Positions 7,974-14,391 of a stretch of 64,000 nucleotides of DNA are shown here, piece after piece. How positions within the stretch are numbered: position 1 is the stretch's first letter; each line of letters begins with the position of its first letter. Origin of the DNA: Halanaerobiales bacterium (GTDB lineage: Bacteria; Bacillota; Halanaerobiia; Halanaerobiales; DTU029); contig JAKSCG010000137.1 in NCBI GenBank assembly GCA_022360715.1, positions 62,001 through 126,000 of the forward strand. The letters are read 5' to 3'. The position numbers were made by a program, and so were the translations under genes. The notes beneath the pieces are model-generated. The model worked only from the letters and a program-made list of their open reading frames with translations. It did not search any database and was not told the origin of the DNA.

Positions 7974-9243
7974 AGTATATACCGACAAAAATGTATATCA
8001 GGCAGCGTTGGAAAGGTATGATTTTATATTTCGGGAGTTTGATAATCTTTATTTTTCGGTTTCAGGAGGTAAAGACAGTAGCGTGATGTGGCAACTAGCT
8101 TTAAAAAAAGCTAAAGAATATAATAAGAAAATTGATATGCTATTTATTGACTTGGAAGCCCAATATAAGGCAACAATTAATCATATTACTGAATTAATTG
8201 ATGATGAATCCATTAATAAAGTATATTGGGTCTGCTTACCTCTTAATCTCAGAAATGCAGTCTCCATTTTACAGCCTAAATGGATTTGCTGGGATAAAAA
8301 AGATAAAGATAAATGGGTAAGGTCCATGCCTAAAAATAAATGGGTTATCAATGAAAGCAATTGTGAATGGAAATGGTTTAAACCCGGTATGGAGTTTGAA
8401 GAATTTATTATCTTGTTCGCTAAATGGTATTCAGAACAACACGGAAAAACGGCCGCCGGTATTGGTATTCGTTCTGATGAAAGCTTAAATAGATTTAGAA
8501 CCATTGTAAGCGAACGAAAAGAACAATATAAAAACAAATCCTGGACAACAAGGGTTAAAGGAAACGGAAAAGTTTATAATGTTTATAATTTTTATCCCCT
8601 TTATGACTGGACGGTTGAGGATATTTGGGGATGTGTAAGTAAATTGGACTTAAAATTTAATTTCATTTATGAACTAATGTATAAAAACGGATTATCGCTC
8701 CATGAACAAAGACTATGTCAACCATATGGAGATGATCAAAGAAATGGTTTAGATCAGTTTAGGGCGCTCGAATCTGAAACCTGGGAAAAGGTATTATGCC
8801 GGGTTAATGGTGTTAATTTTGGTAATATATATGCCCGGACAAGTCTGTTGGGGAATATCAAATCGGAGAAACCGGATAATATTACCTGGGAACAATACAC
8901 AGTTTATTTGTTAGAAAGTATTGGACTTTATGCTCCCGAATTAGAGGACCATTATTACCGAAAAATCAAAACCTTTATGAAGTGGTGGGAGGAAAAAGAA
9001 AATGTTTCCGTATGTCAGTATCGAGATACAGAAGATCCAAAACTAGAATCACAAAAAAAGATAGCTTCATGGCGGCGATTAGCAAGGGCTATAGAAAAAA
9101 ATGATTTTTGGATGAAAAGATTATCTTTTTCATCTACTAAATCAGATATACAAAAACTTAATGAATTAAAGAAAAAATACAAAAAAATATTAGGCGATGG
9201 TAAATATGGGAAAGATTTAAGAAAATGGGATGAAAAAAATTAA
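7966..9243 (+). CDS. IbrA-like PAPS-reductase-family protein
   Basis: A 425-aa protein. The N-terminal adenine-nucleotide alpha hydrolase domain carries the PP-loop SGGKDS (33-38), typical of the PAPS reductase/ATP sulfurylase group. The length, the WCLPLNLRNAVS-like stretch near 92 and the long Trp-rich C-terminal part fit the DUF3440/IbrA subfamily. In E. coli, IbrA and the ParB-like IbrB are encoded together in prophage-like elements and affect expression of other prophage genes; the chemical reaction is not known. Here the same pair is preserved, with IbrB 23 bases downstream. The start overlaps the helicase gene by 8 bases, suggesting translational coupling. Confidence 0.85.
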   Translation: MPKVYTDKNVYQAALERYDFIFREFDNLYFSVSGGKDSSVMWQLALKKAKEYNKKIDMLFIDLEAQYKATINHITELIDDESINKVYWVCLPLNLRNAVSILQPKWICWDKKDKDKWVRSMPKNKWVINESNCEWKWFKPGMEFEEFIILFAKWYSEQHGKTAAGIGIRSDESLNRFRTIVSERKEQYKNKSWTTRVKGNGKVYNVYNFYPLYDWTVEDIWGCVSKLDLKFNFIYELMYKNGLSLHEQRLCQPYGDDQRNGLDQFRALESETWEKVLCRVNGVNFGNIYARTSLLGNIKSEKPDNITWEQYTVYLLESIGLYAPELEDHYYRKIKTFMKWWEEKENVSVCQYRDTEDPKLESQKKIASWRRLARAIEKNDFWMKRLSFSSTKSDIQKLNELKKKYKKILGDGKYGKDLRKWDEKN

Positions 9244-9266
9244 AATAATAAAGGAGGATGATATTA

Positions 9267-9797
9267 ATGAAAATTAGTTTCCCCTGTATTAATACTAAAT
9301 TAGTTCCCGCATATAAGGTCATAGCAAATGATTATAATCCAAATGTAGTTGCCACTCCGGAAATGAAACTTTTAAAAACTTCTATTGAGTTAGATGGGGT
9401 GACAATGCCAGTAGTAACCTATTATAATCCAGACAAGGACAGATATATAGTAGTAGATGGGTTTCACCGATACACAATCTTGAAAAAACATCTAAAATCT
9501 GATATGATTCCAGTAAGCGTAATTGATAAACCTCTGGAAGAACGAATGGCTTCTACAATTCGCCATAATAGAGCCAGGGGCACACATCAAATACGGGGAA
9601 TGAGTGATATAGTTCTTGAACTTTCATCCGTTTATAAGTGGTCTGATGAAAAGATTTGTAATCAATTAGGTATGGACCTGGATGAAGTGATCAGGCTCAA
9701 ACAAATAACCGGACTCAAAAAGGCTTTTGCTAATCATCAGTTTAGTAAAAGCTGGGAAGAGTACGAAAAAAAACGTGAGGCTAAAAATCATGAGTAA
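9267..9797 (+). CDS. IbrB-like ParB/sulfiredoxin-fold protein
   Basis: A 176-aa protein. The start at 9267 is chosen because AAGGAGG lies 9 bases upstream; the in-frame ATG at 9258 directly abuts the SD. The ParB N-terminal-type domain covers about residues 10-105, with DGFHRY (64-69) in place of the usual GERR box and HNRARGTHQ near 96. A helical region with a probable HTH (around 125-150) follows. IbrB proteins pair with IbrA, as here. The ParB/Srx fold includes nucleases, CTPases and kinases, so the activity cannot be assigned. The stop overlaps the next gene. Confidence 0.82.
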   Translation: MKISFPCINTKLVPAYKVIANDYNPNVVATPEMKLLKTSIELDGVTMPVVTYYNPDKDRYIVVDGFHRYTILKKHLKSDMIPVSVIDKPLEERMASTIRHNRARGTHQIRGMSDIVLELSSVYKWSDEKICNQLGMDLDEVIRLKQITGLKKAFANHQFSKSWEEYEKKREAKNHE

Positions 9798-9957
9798 ATT
9801 TATTAAATCAATTATGTATAGATTTTACAATAAAGAAACTTACTTAGATTTTGATGAAAAAACATCGCCCAAACATGATGACATAAGTTTCCAGGAATTT
9901 GTAAACAGGGCGATCGATGATTATCTGGCCGGAAAATATAATCCCAAAAAAGACTAA
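9790..9957 (+). CDS. Small 55-aa protein coupled to IbrB
   Basis: Starts at ATG 9790 (MSKFIKS...), overlapping the last 8 bases of the IbrB-like gene; GTGAGG lies about 10 bases upstream. The C-terminal ISFQEFVNRAIDDYLAG resembles the second helix of ribbon-helix-helix proteins, but the first strand is not obvious. It is the last gene of the coupled 5462-9957 block and is followed by a 34-bp perfect palindrome. Function unknown; perhaps a small regulator. Confidence 0.6.
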   Translation: MSKFIKSIMYRFYNKETYLDFDEKTSPKHDDISFQEFVNRAIDDYLAGKYNPKKD

Positions 9958-9963
9958 AAAAAT

Positions 9964-9997
9964 AGAACCGGATTAGTTTTAAAACTAATCCGGTTCT
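9964..9997. repeat. Perfect 34-bp palindrome after the helicase/Ibr block
   Basis: AGAACCGGATTAGTTTT is followed immediately by its exact reverse complement (17 + 17 bp, no spacer). On the plus strand it is preceded by A-rich sequence and followed by GAGCTAAAAAA, so it lacks a T run on plus but has one on minus. It may work as a strong RNA hairpin protecting the 3' end of the operon, or as a transcription stop. Confidence 0.7.
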
Positions 9998-10169
9998 GAG
10001 CTAAAAAATTGAAAAAGAGTTTCAATACACAATGTGTTAAGGTTAAATTAGCTTATTTTTCTTTTCTTTTTGATAAAATTAGTATATCATAGAAGAAAAG
10101 AAATTGCAAGAGCCAAAAATTAAAATATGTATTTATGTGGAACTTGTAAAAATATAAGGGGGTAATTTT

Positions 10170-10670
10170 ATGAATGTAGATCCTTTTGAATTGATCAAAA
10201 TAGTCCAACCTGGACTAATGCTTTTTGGGAGAGGAAAAGAAAAATTAGAAGACCAAATGCAAACAATTTTCTTGATTAAAGAAGAAGACAAGTACATAAA
10301 GAAACTAAAATATAATCCTGTTCTCCAGGTTAGATTTAGAACTTTTGCATTAGATAATGTAATAGCTGTCTTAATTATGATGAAAGCCGAAACAGATATG
10401 CTATATGATGGTTGGTTTAATTACTTTGATATAAGTGCTCAAGAAGCGTTTTTGGATTTGAAAGAACAAGATAAATTATTTTTTTCTTTCTATAACAATG
10501 AAGACAAACAGAGAACTATTGCGATAAATAATAGGTTAAAAGATTCTTTTTCCGAAGCCGAAGAAATGATAACAAAGTTGCCTTGTTGGTCAATGCAAGA
10601 TTTTGATACGGTTAAAAACCAAATATATTCAAAATATCCAAATGGGCAAATTTTATGGAATAATATGTAA
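10170..10670 (+). CDS. Unknown 166-aa prophage protein
   Basis: A 166-aa soluble protein with SD AAGGGGG 8 bases before the ATG. It is largely helical, with an acidic/lysine-rich N-terminal half and an SFSEAEEMITKLPCWSMQDFDTV segment near the C-terminus. I recognise no domain. It is monocistronic: about 210 bases separate it from the upstream block, and a terminator follows it. Confidence 0.6.
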   Translation: MNVDPFELIKIVQPGLMLFGRGKEKLEDQMQTIFLIKEEDKYIKKLKYNPVLQVRFRTFALDNVIAVLIMMKAETDMLYDGWFNYFDISAQEAFLDLKEQDKLFFSFYNNEDKQRTIAINNRLKDSFSEAEEMITKLPCWSMQDFDTVKNQIYSKYPNGQILWNNM

Positions 10671-10709
10671 TAACTAAAAAAATTACGATTGCAGCTAATA
10701 AAATTAACT

Positions 10710-10733
10710 AACCAGGACAAACCTGGTTTTTTT
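10710..10733 (+). terminator. Terminator between convergent genes
   Basis: AACCAGG/CCTGGTT stem with a five-base loop (ACAAA), followed by seven T. It overlaps the 3' end of the minus-strand gene. Confidence 0.8.
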
Positions 10734-10899
10734 ATTTTCGGTGAACATAAATTCCTTGGATACTTTCCTCGATCTCCTTCTTAATATCCATTCCCTCCTG
10801 CCAGTCTATACCATCTCTTAGATGCAATGCCAATCCAAGATTCTCAAACAATATAAACCATCCGTCTTTTGATTGTTTCAATAAAATTTCTGTTTTCAT
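10732..10899 (-). CDS. Small unknown 55-aa protein
   Basis: The start at 10899 (MKTEILLKQSKDGW...) is supported by GGAGG 7 bases upstream on the minus strand; a longer 96-aa reading frame would run through the divergent promoter and lacks an SD. The peptide is acidic at its C-terminus (MDIKKEIEESIQGIYVHRK). It is divergent from the 11041 gene, an arrangement typical of small phage regulators, but no HTH is visible. Confidence 0.55.
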   Translation of the reverse strand: MKTEILLKQSKDGWFILFENLGLALHLRDGIDWQEGMDIKKEIEESIQGIYVHRK

Positions 10900-10968
10900 T
10901 TTTGACCTCCCAGTTATTAGTATATGGTTTCTCCCAAAAAAATAATTAATATTTTTCTTTAAAAAGTC

Positions 10969-11034
10969 TTGACATATAGTATCATATATGGTATTATATA
11001 TAGTATAAGAGGGAGTGGACAAAAGAGGAGGTCA
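10969..11034 (+). promoter_or_regulatory. Consensus promoter with repeated AT-rich operator
   Basis: TTGACA (10969-10974), 17-base spacer, TATTAT (10992-10997). The spacer and downstream bases repeat an ATAGTAT/ATATATGG/ATATATAGTAT pattern forming an imperfect inverted repeat, a likely operator overlapping the -10. SD GAGGAGG lies before the ATG at 11041. Confidence 0.7.
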
Positions 11035-11040
11035 ACCTAA

Positions 11041-11358
11041 ATGATTAAACTTACAGTTTTAATCCCCACTACATACAACAACGGGGACGAAGTACAGAAA
11101 GAAACATTCCAAAGATTAGAAAACCAACTGCTGGAAATAGCAGGAGGTTACACAATCGAAGGGGTAGTGGAAGGGGGGTGGGTGGATAAAGACGGAACAA
11201 TATATAAAGATAAGTCAAAGAAATATTCGATAATAACAGACGAAGCAAAATTAAGCAAAATAAAAGAAACAATAACAAAAATAGGAAAAGAACTAAAACA
11301 AAAATCAGTGTACCTGGAAGTTTTCAAGACAGAAGTTAACTTCCTAGAAATAGAATAA
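11041..11358 (+). CDS. Unknown 105-aa phage protein
   Basis: A 105-aa protein with a strong SD and consensus promoter. The pattern, a beta strand (KLTVLIPTT), a central EGVVEGGWVDKDGTIYKDKSKKYSI hairpin and a final strand (SVYLEVFKTEVNFLE), suggests a compact alpha/beta sandwich like small mobile-element proteins of unknown function. No catalytic motif is seen. It is followed by a hairpin and the 11413 gene, probably in one transcript. Confidence 0.6.
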   Translation: MIKLTVLIPTTYNNGDEVQKETFQRLENQLLEIAGGYTIEGVVEGGWVDKDGTIYKDKSKKYSIITDEAKLSKIKETITKIGKELKQKSVYLEVFKTEVNFLEIE

Positions 11359-11361
11359 AGA

Positions 11362-11386
11362 GAGAGGGCAAGCTCCCCGCCCTCTC
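11362..11386 (+). promoter_or_regulatory. Intergenic mRNA hairpin
   Basis: Perfect 8-bp stem GAGAGGGC/GCCCTCTC with a 9-base loop, right after a stop codon and before the next SD (AAAGGAGGG). It has the same layout as the hairpins at 3379, 4108 and 5414. Confidence 0.55.
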
Positions 11387-11412
11387 CCCAAAACAAGAAA
11401 GGAGGGTTAAAT

Positions 11413-11793
11413 ATGTATGAGTATAAGGATATCCTCGAAGAAGCAAAAAAAGACTTCGAAGAGGGGAAAAACTGGATAGACTTCTCTAATAAATACTTCA
11501 GACAGGGTTCCAAGTATTTACCTTCAAACAAAAAGGAACGGGCAAAATACTTGCAATCTGATGTATTTAAAAAGGTCATGGGTATGAAATATGAATTGGA
11601 GGAGCAGCAAAAAGATATAACCGGCCCGGAAATTCCAGCAATAGAAGAATTTTCCGGCAAGACAGTTGTCCGAGTACCCAAATCGCTGCATCGAGACCTG
11701 TTTATAATCTCCAAAAAAGAAGTAGTGAGCTTAAATCAGATTATCAATCTGTTTTTGGCTCAGGGGGTTGAAAGATATAAGAAGCAATGGTAA
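11413..11793 (+). CDS. Ribbon-helix-helix (Arc/CopG/HicB-like) protein
   Basis: A 126-aa protein. The last 45 residues (GKTVVRVPKSLHRDLFIISKKEVVSLNQIINLFLAQG) match the ribbon-helix-helix pattern: strand, helix with LHRDL, turn, and second helix with SLNQIIN. The N-terminal 80 residues are charged and helical, of unknown function. It is probably a DNA-binding regulator or antitoxin-like protein, and a candidate repressor for the palindromic operators of the element. Two hairpins including a clear terminator follow. Confidence 0.7.
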   Translation: MYEYKDILEEAKKDFEEGKNWIDFSNKYFRQGSKYLPSNKKERAKYLQSDVFKKVMGMKYELEEQQKDITGPEIPAIEEFSGKTVVRVPKSLHRDLFIISKKEVVSLNQIINLFLAQGVERYKKQW

Positions 11794-11816
11794 AATATTA
11801 ATTAAGTTTAATCATT

Positions 11817-11866
11817 TTAGTTGATCTCTTTCAACTAATTCCTCCCCAGTTTGGGGAGGTTTTTTA
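11817..11866 (+). terminator. Double hairpin terminator at the end of the element
   Basis: The first stem is TTAGTTGA/TCAACTAA (11817-11838). The second is CCTCCCC/GGGGAGG with loop AGTTT (11841-11859), followed by TTTTTTAT. Confidence 0.88.
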
Positions 11867-11982
11867 TATACAGGGAAACAGAAATGTGGTAGAATTAAAT
11901 ATAATTAATTTAAAAAGACTGACACATAACATAATTATGCTCAAAACGGTGCCCGATCGGTGCCCAAAATTCCAGGAAAGGT

Positions 11983-12057
11983 CAGATATTATTGTGAGGA
12001 AAAATATAACATCATTGATATTATGGGAAGTTTGGGGAATAACAGATACTATTGTGA
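11983..12057 (+). repeat. 15-bp direct repeats next to attR
   Basis: CAGATATTATTGTGA (11983-11997) and CAGATACTATTGTGA (12043-12057) differ at one base and are spaced 60 bp start to start. Just upstream, CGGTGCCC is repeated in tandem (around 11948-11964). Such repeats beside a tRNA-type att site resemble integrase arm-binding sites. Confidence 0.55.
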
Positions 12058-12070
12058 CCCCGAGGTAAGA

Positions 12071-12136
12071 CTTCAAATCCGGTGGCAGGACGGTAGACCG
12101 CTCTGTGGTGGGTTCGATTCCCACACATTCCCGCCA
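12071..12136 (+). other. attR: 3' fragment of tRNA-Sec (selC)
   Basis: From the anticodon loop onward the sequence reads as tRNA-Sec: CTTCAAA loop with UCA anticodon (12073-12075), the 3' half of the anticodon stem, and a long variable arm (CAGGACGG/CCGCTCTG with loop TAGA). The T arm GTGGG-TTCGATT-CCCAC, an 8-base acceptor 3' strand and an encoded CCA (12134-12136) follow. The 5' half is missing: bases before 12069 pair only two positions of the anticodon stem, and no D arm or matching acceptor strand is found at the proper spacing. This is a duplicated 3' end left by site-specific integration, not a working gene. Confidence 0.8.
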
Positions 12137-12259
12137 ATTTTCAATAGTTTTTATAAATTATTAGAGTAGAGATGAAAGAGAGTATTGCCATCTACCGATA
12201 AATGGTGTACACTAATATTACGAAAATGAAATATTTCTATTTTGAGGGATTGTTTGAAC

Positions 12260-12700
12260 ATGAAATACCAAGATAAGGTTGAAAAATTTGATCAGCTCTT
12301 TGTTTCACTGGGAGAATGGATTTTTCATTTCTTTACAGCTGAAACCCTGGGTCTTAGTTTAAAGGAAATGATGATTTTAGAAGTAACCGGAATGAAAAAG
12401 TCGATTATGATGTCCAAGCTTGCTGCTATTTTACATTTGCCGCCGACAACTACCACAAGTATTGTCGATCGAATGGTGCGGAAAGGGTATTTGAAACGCA
12501 AACGGCTGGAGGAAGAACGACGCATAGTCGTTGTTTCACTTGCTGCTGATGGTCAAGCCCTTTGGGAAAAACACCGTAATGAGCATATCGAATTTGCCCT
12601 GGGACTAATGAATGTACTAACTGAGGATGAACAAGAGCTACTAATAAATTTATTGGAAAAAATGGTTAACGCTCTTGCCCAAAAACATAGCCAGGAATGA
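12260..12700 (+). CDS. MarR-family transcriptional regulator
   Basis: A 146-aa protein starting at ATG 12260 with GAGGG upstream; the TTG at 12242 is a less likely start. The central winged helix is clear: KLAAILHLPPTTTTSIVDRMVRKGYLKRKR, then the wing LEEERRIVVVSLAADG, then a C-terminal dimerisation helix. MarR proteins bind palindromes and are released by small aromatic or oxidising ligands. A good candidate operator lies 25 bases downstream, in front of the hydrolase gene, so it probably represses that gene. It is the first host-type gene after the att site. Confidence 0.92.
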   Translation: MKYQDKVEKFDQLFVSLGEWIFHFFTAETLGLSLKEMMILEVTGMKKSIMMSKLAAILHLPPTTTTSIVDRMVRKGYLKRKRLEEERRIVVVSLAADGQALWEKHRNEHIEFALGLMNVLTEDEQELLINLLEKMVNALAQKHSQE

Positions 12701-12724
12701 ACAAAAAATTTTATGCTAAATAAC

Positions 12725-12747
12725 GAAATTCGAATTATACGAATTTC
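12725..12747 (+). promoter_or_regulatory. Palindromic operator, probable MarR-family site
   Basis: GAAATTCG-AATTATA-CGAATTTC: perfect 8-bp arms, 7-base spacer, between the MarR gene and the hydrolase gene, just upstream of the hydrolase SD (AGGAGG, 12758-12763). Confidence 0.7.
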
Positions 12748-12771
12748 AATATAAAACAGGAGGGATTTCAA

Positions 12772-13695
12772 TTGAACTTTTATCAAAATCAAACTGCATG
12801 GCGAACAGTCCAACCATTTTTACCGGAAGAAAACAGGATTAATCTAGACAATCAACCCCAAGAGTATTTTTATGACTGGCGAAATTGTCAGATTCACGTC
12901 GATCACTACCAACAGGCAAAACCCAAAGCAAGGATTATTATCTTACACGGAGTAGGGGGAAATGGTCGGTTATTATCTTTTATCGCTGTACCTTTATACC
13001 GGAATAATTATGAAATAATCTGTCCGGACTTACCTTTGTACGGAAACACCAAAACTACCGGGAAAATAACTTATGATCATTGGGTCGAAGTCGGTATCGA
13101 TCTGGTTAAGCGCTATCAAAAAGATGATATACCGTTGTTTCTGTTCGGATTGAGCGCAGGTGGCCTGCTTGCCTATCAGATCAGCTGTGAATGTGATCAG
13201 ATTAAGGGTATTATGGCAACTTGTTTATTAGATCAGAGAAATGATTATATCAACGAACAGACGGCTCGCAACAAATTGGCCGGAAAAGTAGGACGCCCGA
13301 TGATCAGTCTTACTCATCGGCTTTTTCCTTCATTTATGATGCCGATGAAATTTGTGGCCAATATGAAAGCAATTGTTAATAATGAAGAACTGGCCAAATT
13401 GCTAATGCAGGATAGCAGGTCATCAGGAACAAAAGTATCACTTTCCTTTCTTTATTCGATGTTAAATCCAATTATTAAGATCGAACCGGAGGAATTCACA
13501 TCTTGCCCGTTACTGCTGGTTCATCCGCAAAATGACAAGTGGACTGATCTCCATTTAAGCGAATTATTCTTTGATCGGCTCAGCTGTGCAAAGAGTTTAA
13601 AACTTTTAGAAGGAGCTGGACACTTCCCGATCGAAGCAACCGGACTAAAACAGCTTGAACAATATTGCTGCAACTTTATGGAAGAATTATTATAA
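12772..13695 (+). CDS. Alpha/beta hydrolase (lysophospholipase-like)
   Basis: A 307-aa protein starting with TTG, 8 bases after AGGAGG. It has an alpha/beta hydrolase fold: ILHGVGGNGRLL oxyanion region, nucleophile elbow GLSAGG (around 143-148), acid region HPQNDKW and catalytic His in GAGHFPIE near the C-terminus. There is no signal peptide, so it is cytoplasmic. It resembles serine-hydrolase esterases or monoacylglycerol-lipase-like enzymes; the substrate is unknown. Gene order and operator indicate control by the upstream MarR protein, which hints at a detoxification role. Confidence 0.85.
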   Translation: MNFYQNQTAWRTVQPFLPEENRINLDNQPQEYFYDWRNCQIHVDHYQQAKPKARIIILHGVGGNGRLLSFIAVPLYRNNYEIICPDLPLYGNTKTTGKITYDHWVEVGIDLVKRYQKDDIPLFLFGLSAGGLLAYQISCECDQIKGIMATCLLDQRNDYINEQTARNKLAGKVGRPMISLTHRLFPSFMMPMKFVANMKAIVNNEELAKLLMQDSRSSGTKVSLSFLYSMLNPIIKIEPEEFTSCPLLLVHPQNDKWTDLHLSELFFDRLSCAKSLKLLEGAGHFPIEATGLKQLEQYCCNFMEELL

Positions 13696-13721
13696 AAAAA
13701 GATTATCTTATAATCTTTTTG

Positions 13722-13750
13722 AGCCACTTATCAATCGTGGCTTTTTTTAT
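13722..13750 (+). terminator. Terminator after the hydrolase gene
   Basis: AGCCAC/GTGGCT stem with a 9-base loop and a T7 tract. An AAAAGATTAT/ATAATCTTTT hairpin directly precedes it. Confidence 0.82.
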
Positions 13751-13971
13751 TAATTTCAAAAAAGAAAAGGGCAGTTATCGGCTCATAAGGCAATAGAAAA
13801 AGGTGGGAAAAATTTTACCTTCTTGAAGCAGGAAAAATACTCTAAATTTAGAATATATAATATAGAAAGTGAAGAATAATGCAAGAGATTTAAAATGACT
13901 TTTATCATTAGATCTTAGCAAGATAATAAATAAATATAATAGAGAATTTAGATTTAGGGAGGTTAAAAGGC

Positions 13972-14265
13972 ATGAGATTGACTGAAGATATGCTCAAACA
14001 GATTGAGAAAAAATTAAAAGAAAGAAATGTTTCAAAGGCAAGTATTTTTGGTTCTTATGCCCGGGGTGATGCTGATGATAGTAGTGATATTGATTTGCTT
14101 GTAGAGCCGGCCAAAAAAAGTCTTTTTGAATTAGCCGGCATTAAAATCGATTTGGAAAATGCTTTAAACAAAAAGTTTGATGTACTGACATATAATGGTC
14201 TGAATTATTCCAGGGATACTGGGTTTAAGGAGCGTGTTTTAAAAGAACACATGATAATAATATGA
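13972..14265 (+). CDS. MntA-like minimal nucleotidyltransferase
   Basis: A 97-aa protein. The MNT active site is intact: GSYARGDADDSSDIDLLV (starting near residue 27), with the GS motif and the paired Asp of the DxD. In MntA-HepT systems such proteins AMPylate and neutralise a HEPN RNase partner. Here the stop overlaps the start of a 26-codon ORF that looks like the beginning of that partner. The system therefore appears degraded, leaving an orphan antitoxin. SD AGGGAGG lies 10 bases upstream. Confidence 0.85.
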   Translation: MRLTEDMLKQIEKKLKERNVSKASIFGSYARGDADDSSDIDLLVEPAKKSLFELAGIKIDLENALNKKFDVLTYNGLNYSRDTGFKERVLKEHMIII

Positions 14266-14342
14266 TAAATGTCTGGGAAACGATCAAAGAAGACCTTATA
14301 AATGTTGAAAAATATATAAAACATATTTATAAGAATTTCTGA
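14262..14342 (+). pseudogene. Truncated HepT/DUF86-like HEPN gene
   Basis: ATG overlaps the MntA-like stop (ATGA). The frame gives 26 residues, MINVWETIKEDLINVEKYIK... then TGA. The spacing and the helical INVEKYIKHIYKNF segment resemble the N-terminus of DUF86 toxins, which usually have about 110-140 residues with an RxxxxH motif. That motif is absent. A +1 shift extends the reading briefly (ISELDNFNELNFQ) into the SD of the next gene, so most of the toxin gene is lost. Confidence 0.5.
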
Positions 14343-14391
14343 ATTAGATAATTTTAATGAGTTAAATTTCCAAAAAAGGGGGGAATTAGTA

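Larger units (their letters stand above)
1..12136. mobile_element. Right end of a prophage-like element integrated in selC (tRNA-Sec)
   Basis: A phage lysis module (lipoprotein, YvrJ-like protein, M15 endolysin, holin-like protein) is followed by a dense cargo region. The region ends at a 3' fragment of a tRNA-Sec gene (12071-12136), beyond which the genes look chromosomal. Integration at the 3' end of a tRNA leaves an intact tRNA at one end and a 3' duplicate at the other. The fragment seen here is therefore read as attR, with the intact selC, attL and probably the integrase left of the window. No integrase, terminase, capsid or tail gene is visible, so the left boundary and completeness are unknown. 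It could be a full prophage or a remnant. Confidence 0.75.

Noticed and set aside
11148-11714. 188-aa minus-strand ORF
   Set aside because: It is antisense to two well-supported plus-strand genes with SD sites and has a low-complexity composition; a shadow frame.
12035-12136. Intact tRNA-Sec gene ending at 12136
   Set aside because: The 5' side gives only a partial acceptor match (GGGAAT), no D arm, wrong spacing and only two anticodon-stem pairs. It is a 3' fragment, not a working gene.
11886-12169. Small plus-strand ORFs across the att region
   Set aside because: They run through the tRNA fragment and the repeats, have no SD, and encode no recognisable protein.
14334-14348. In-frame TGA of the truncated HepT-like ORF as a selenocysteine codon
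   Set aside because: Only two sense codons follow before TAA, so readthrough would not restore the protein.
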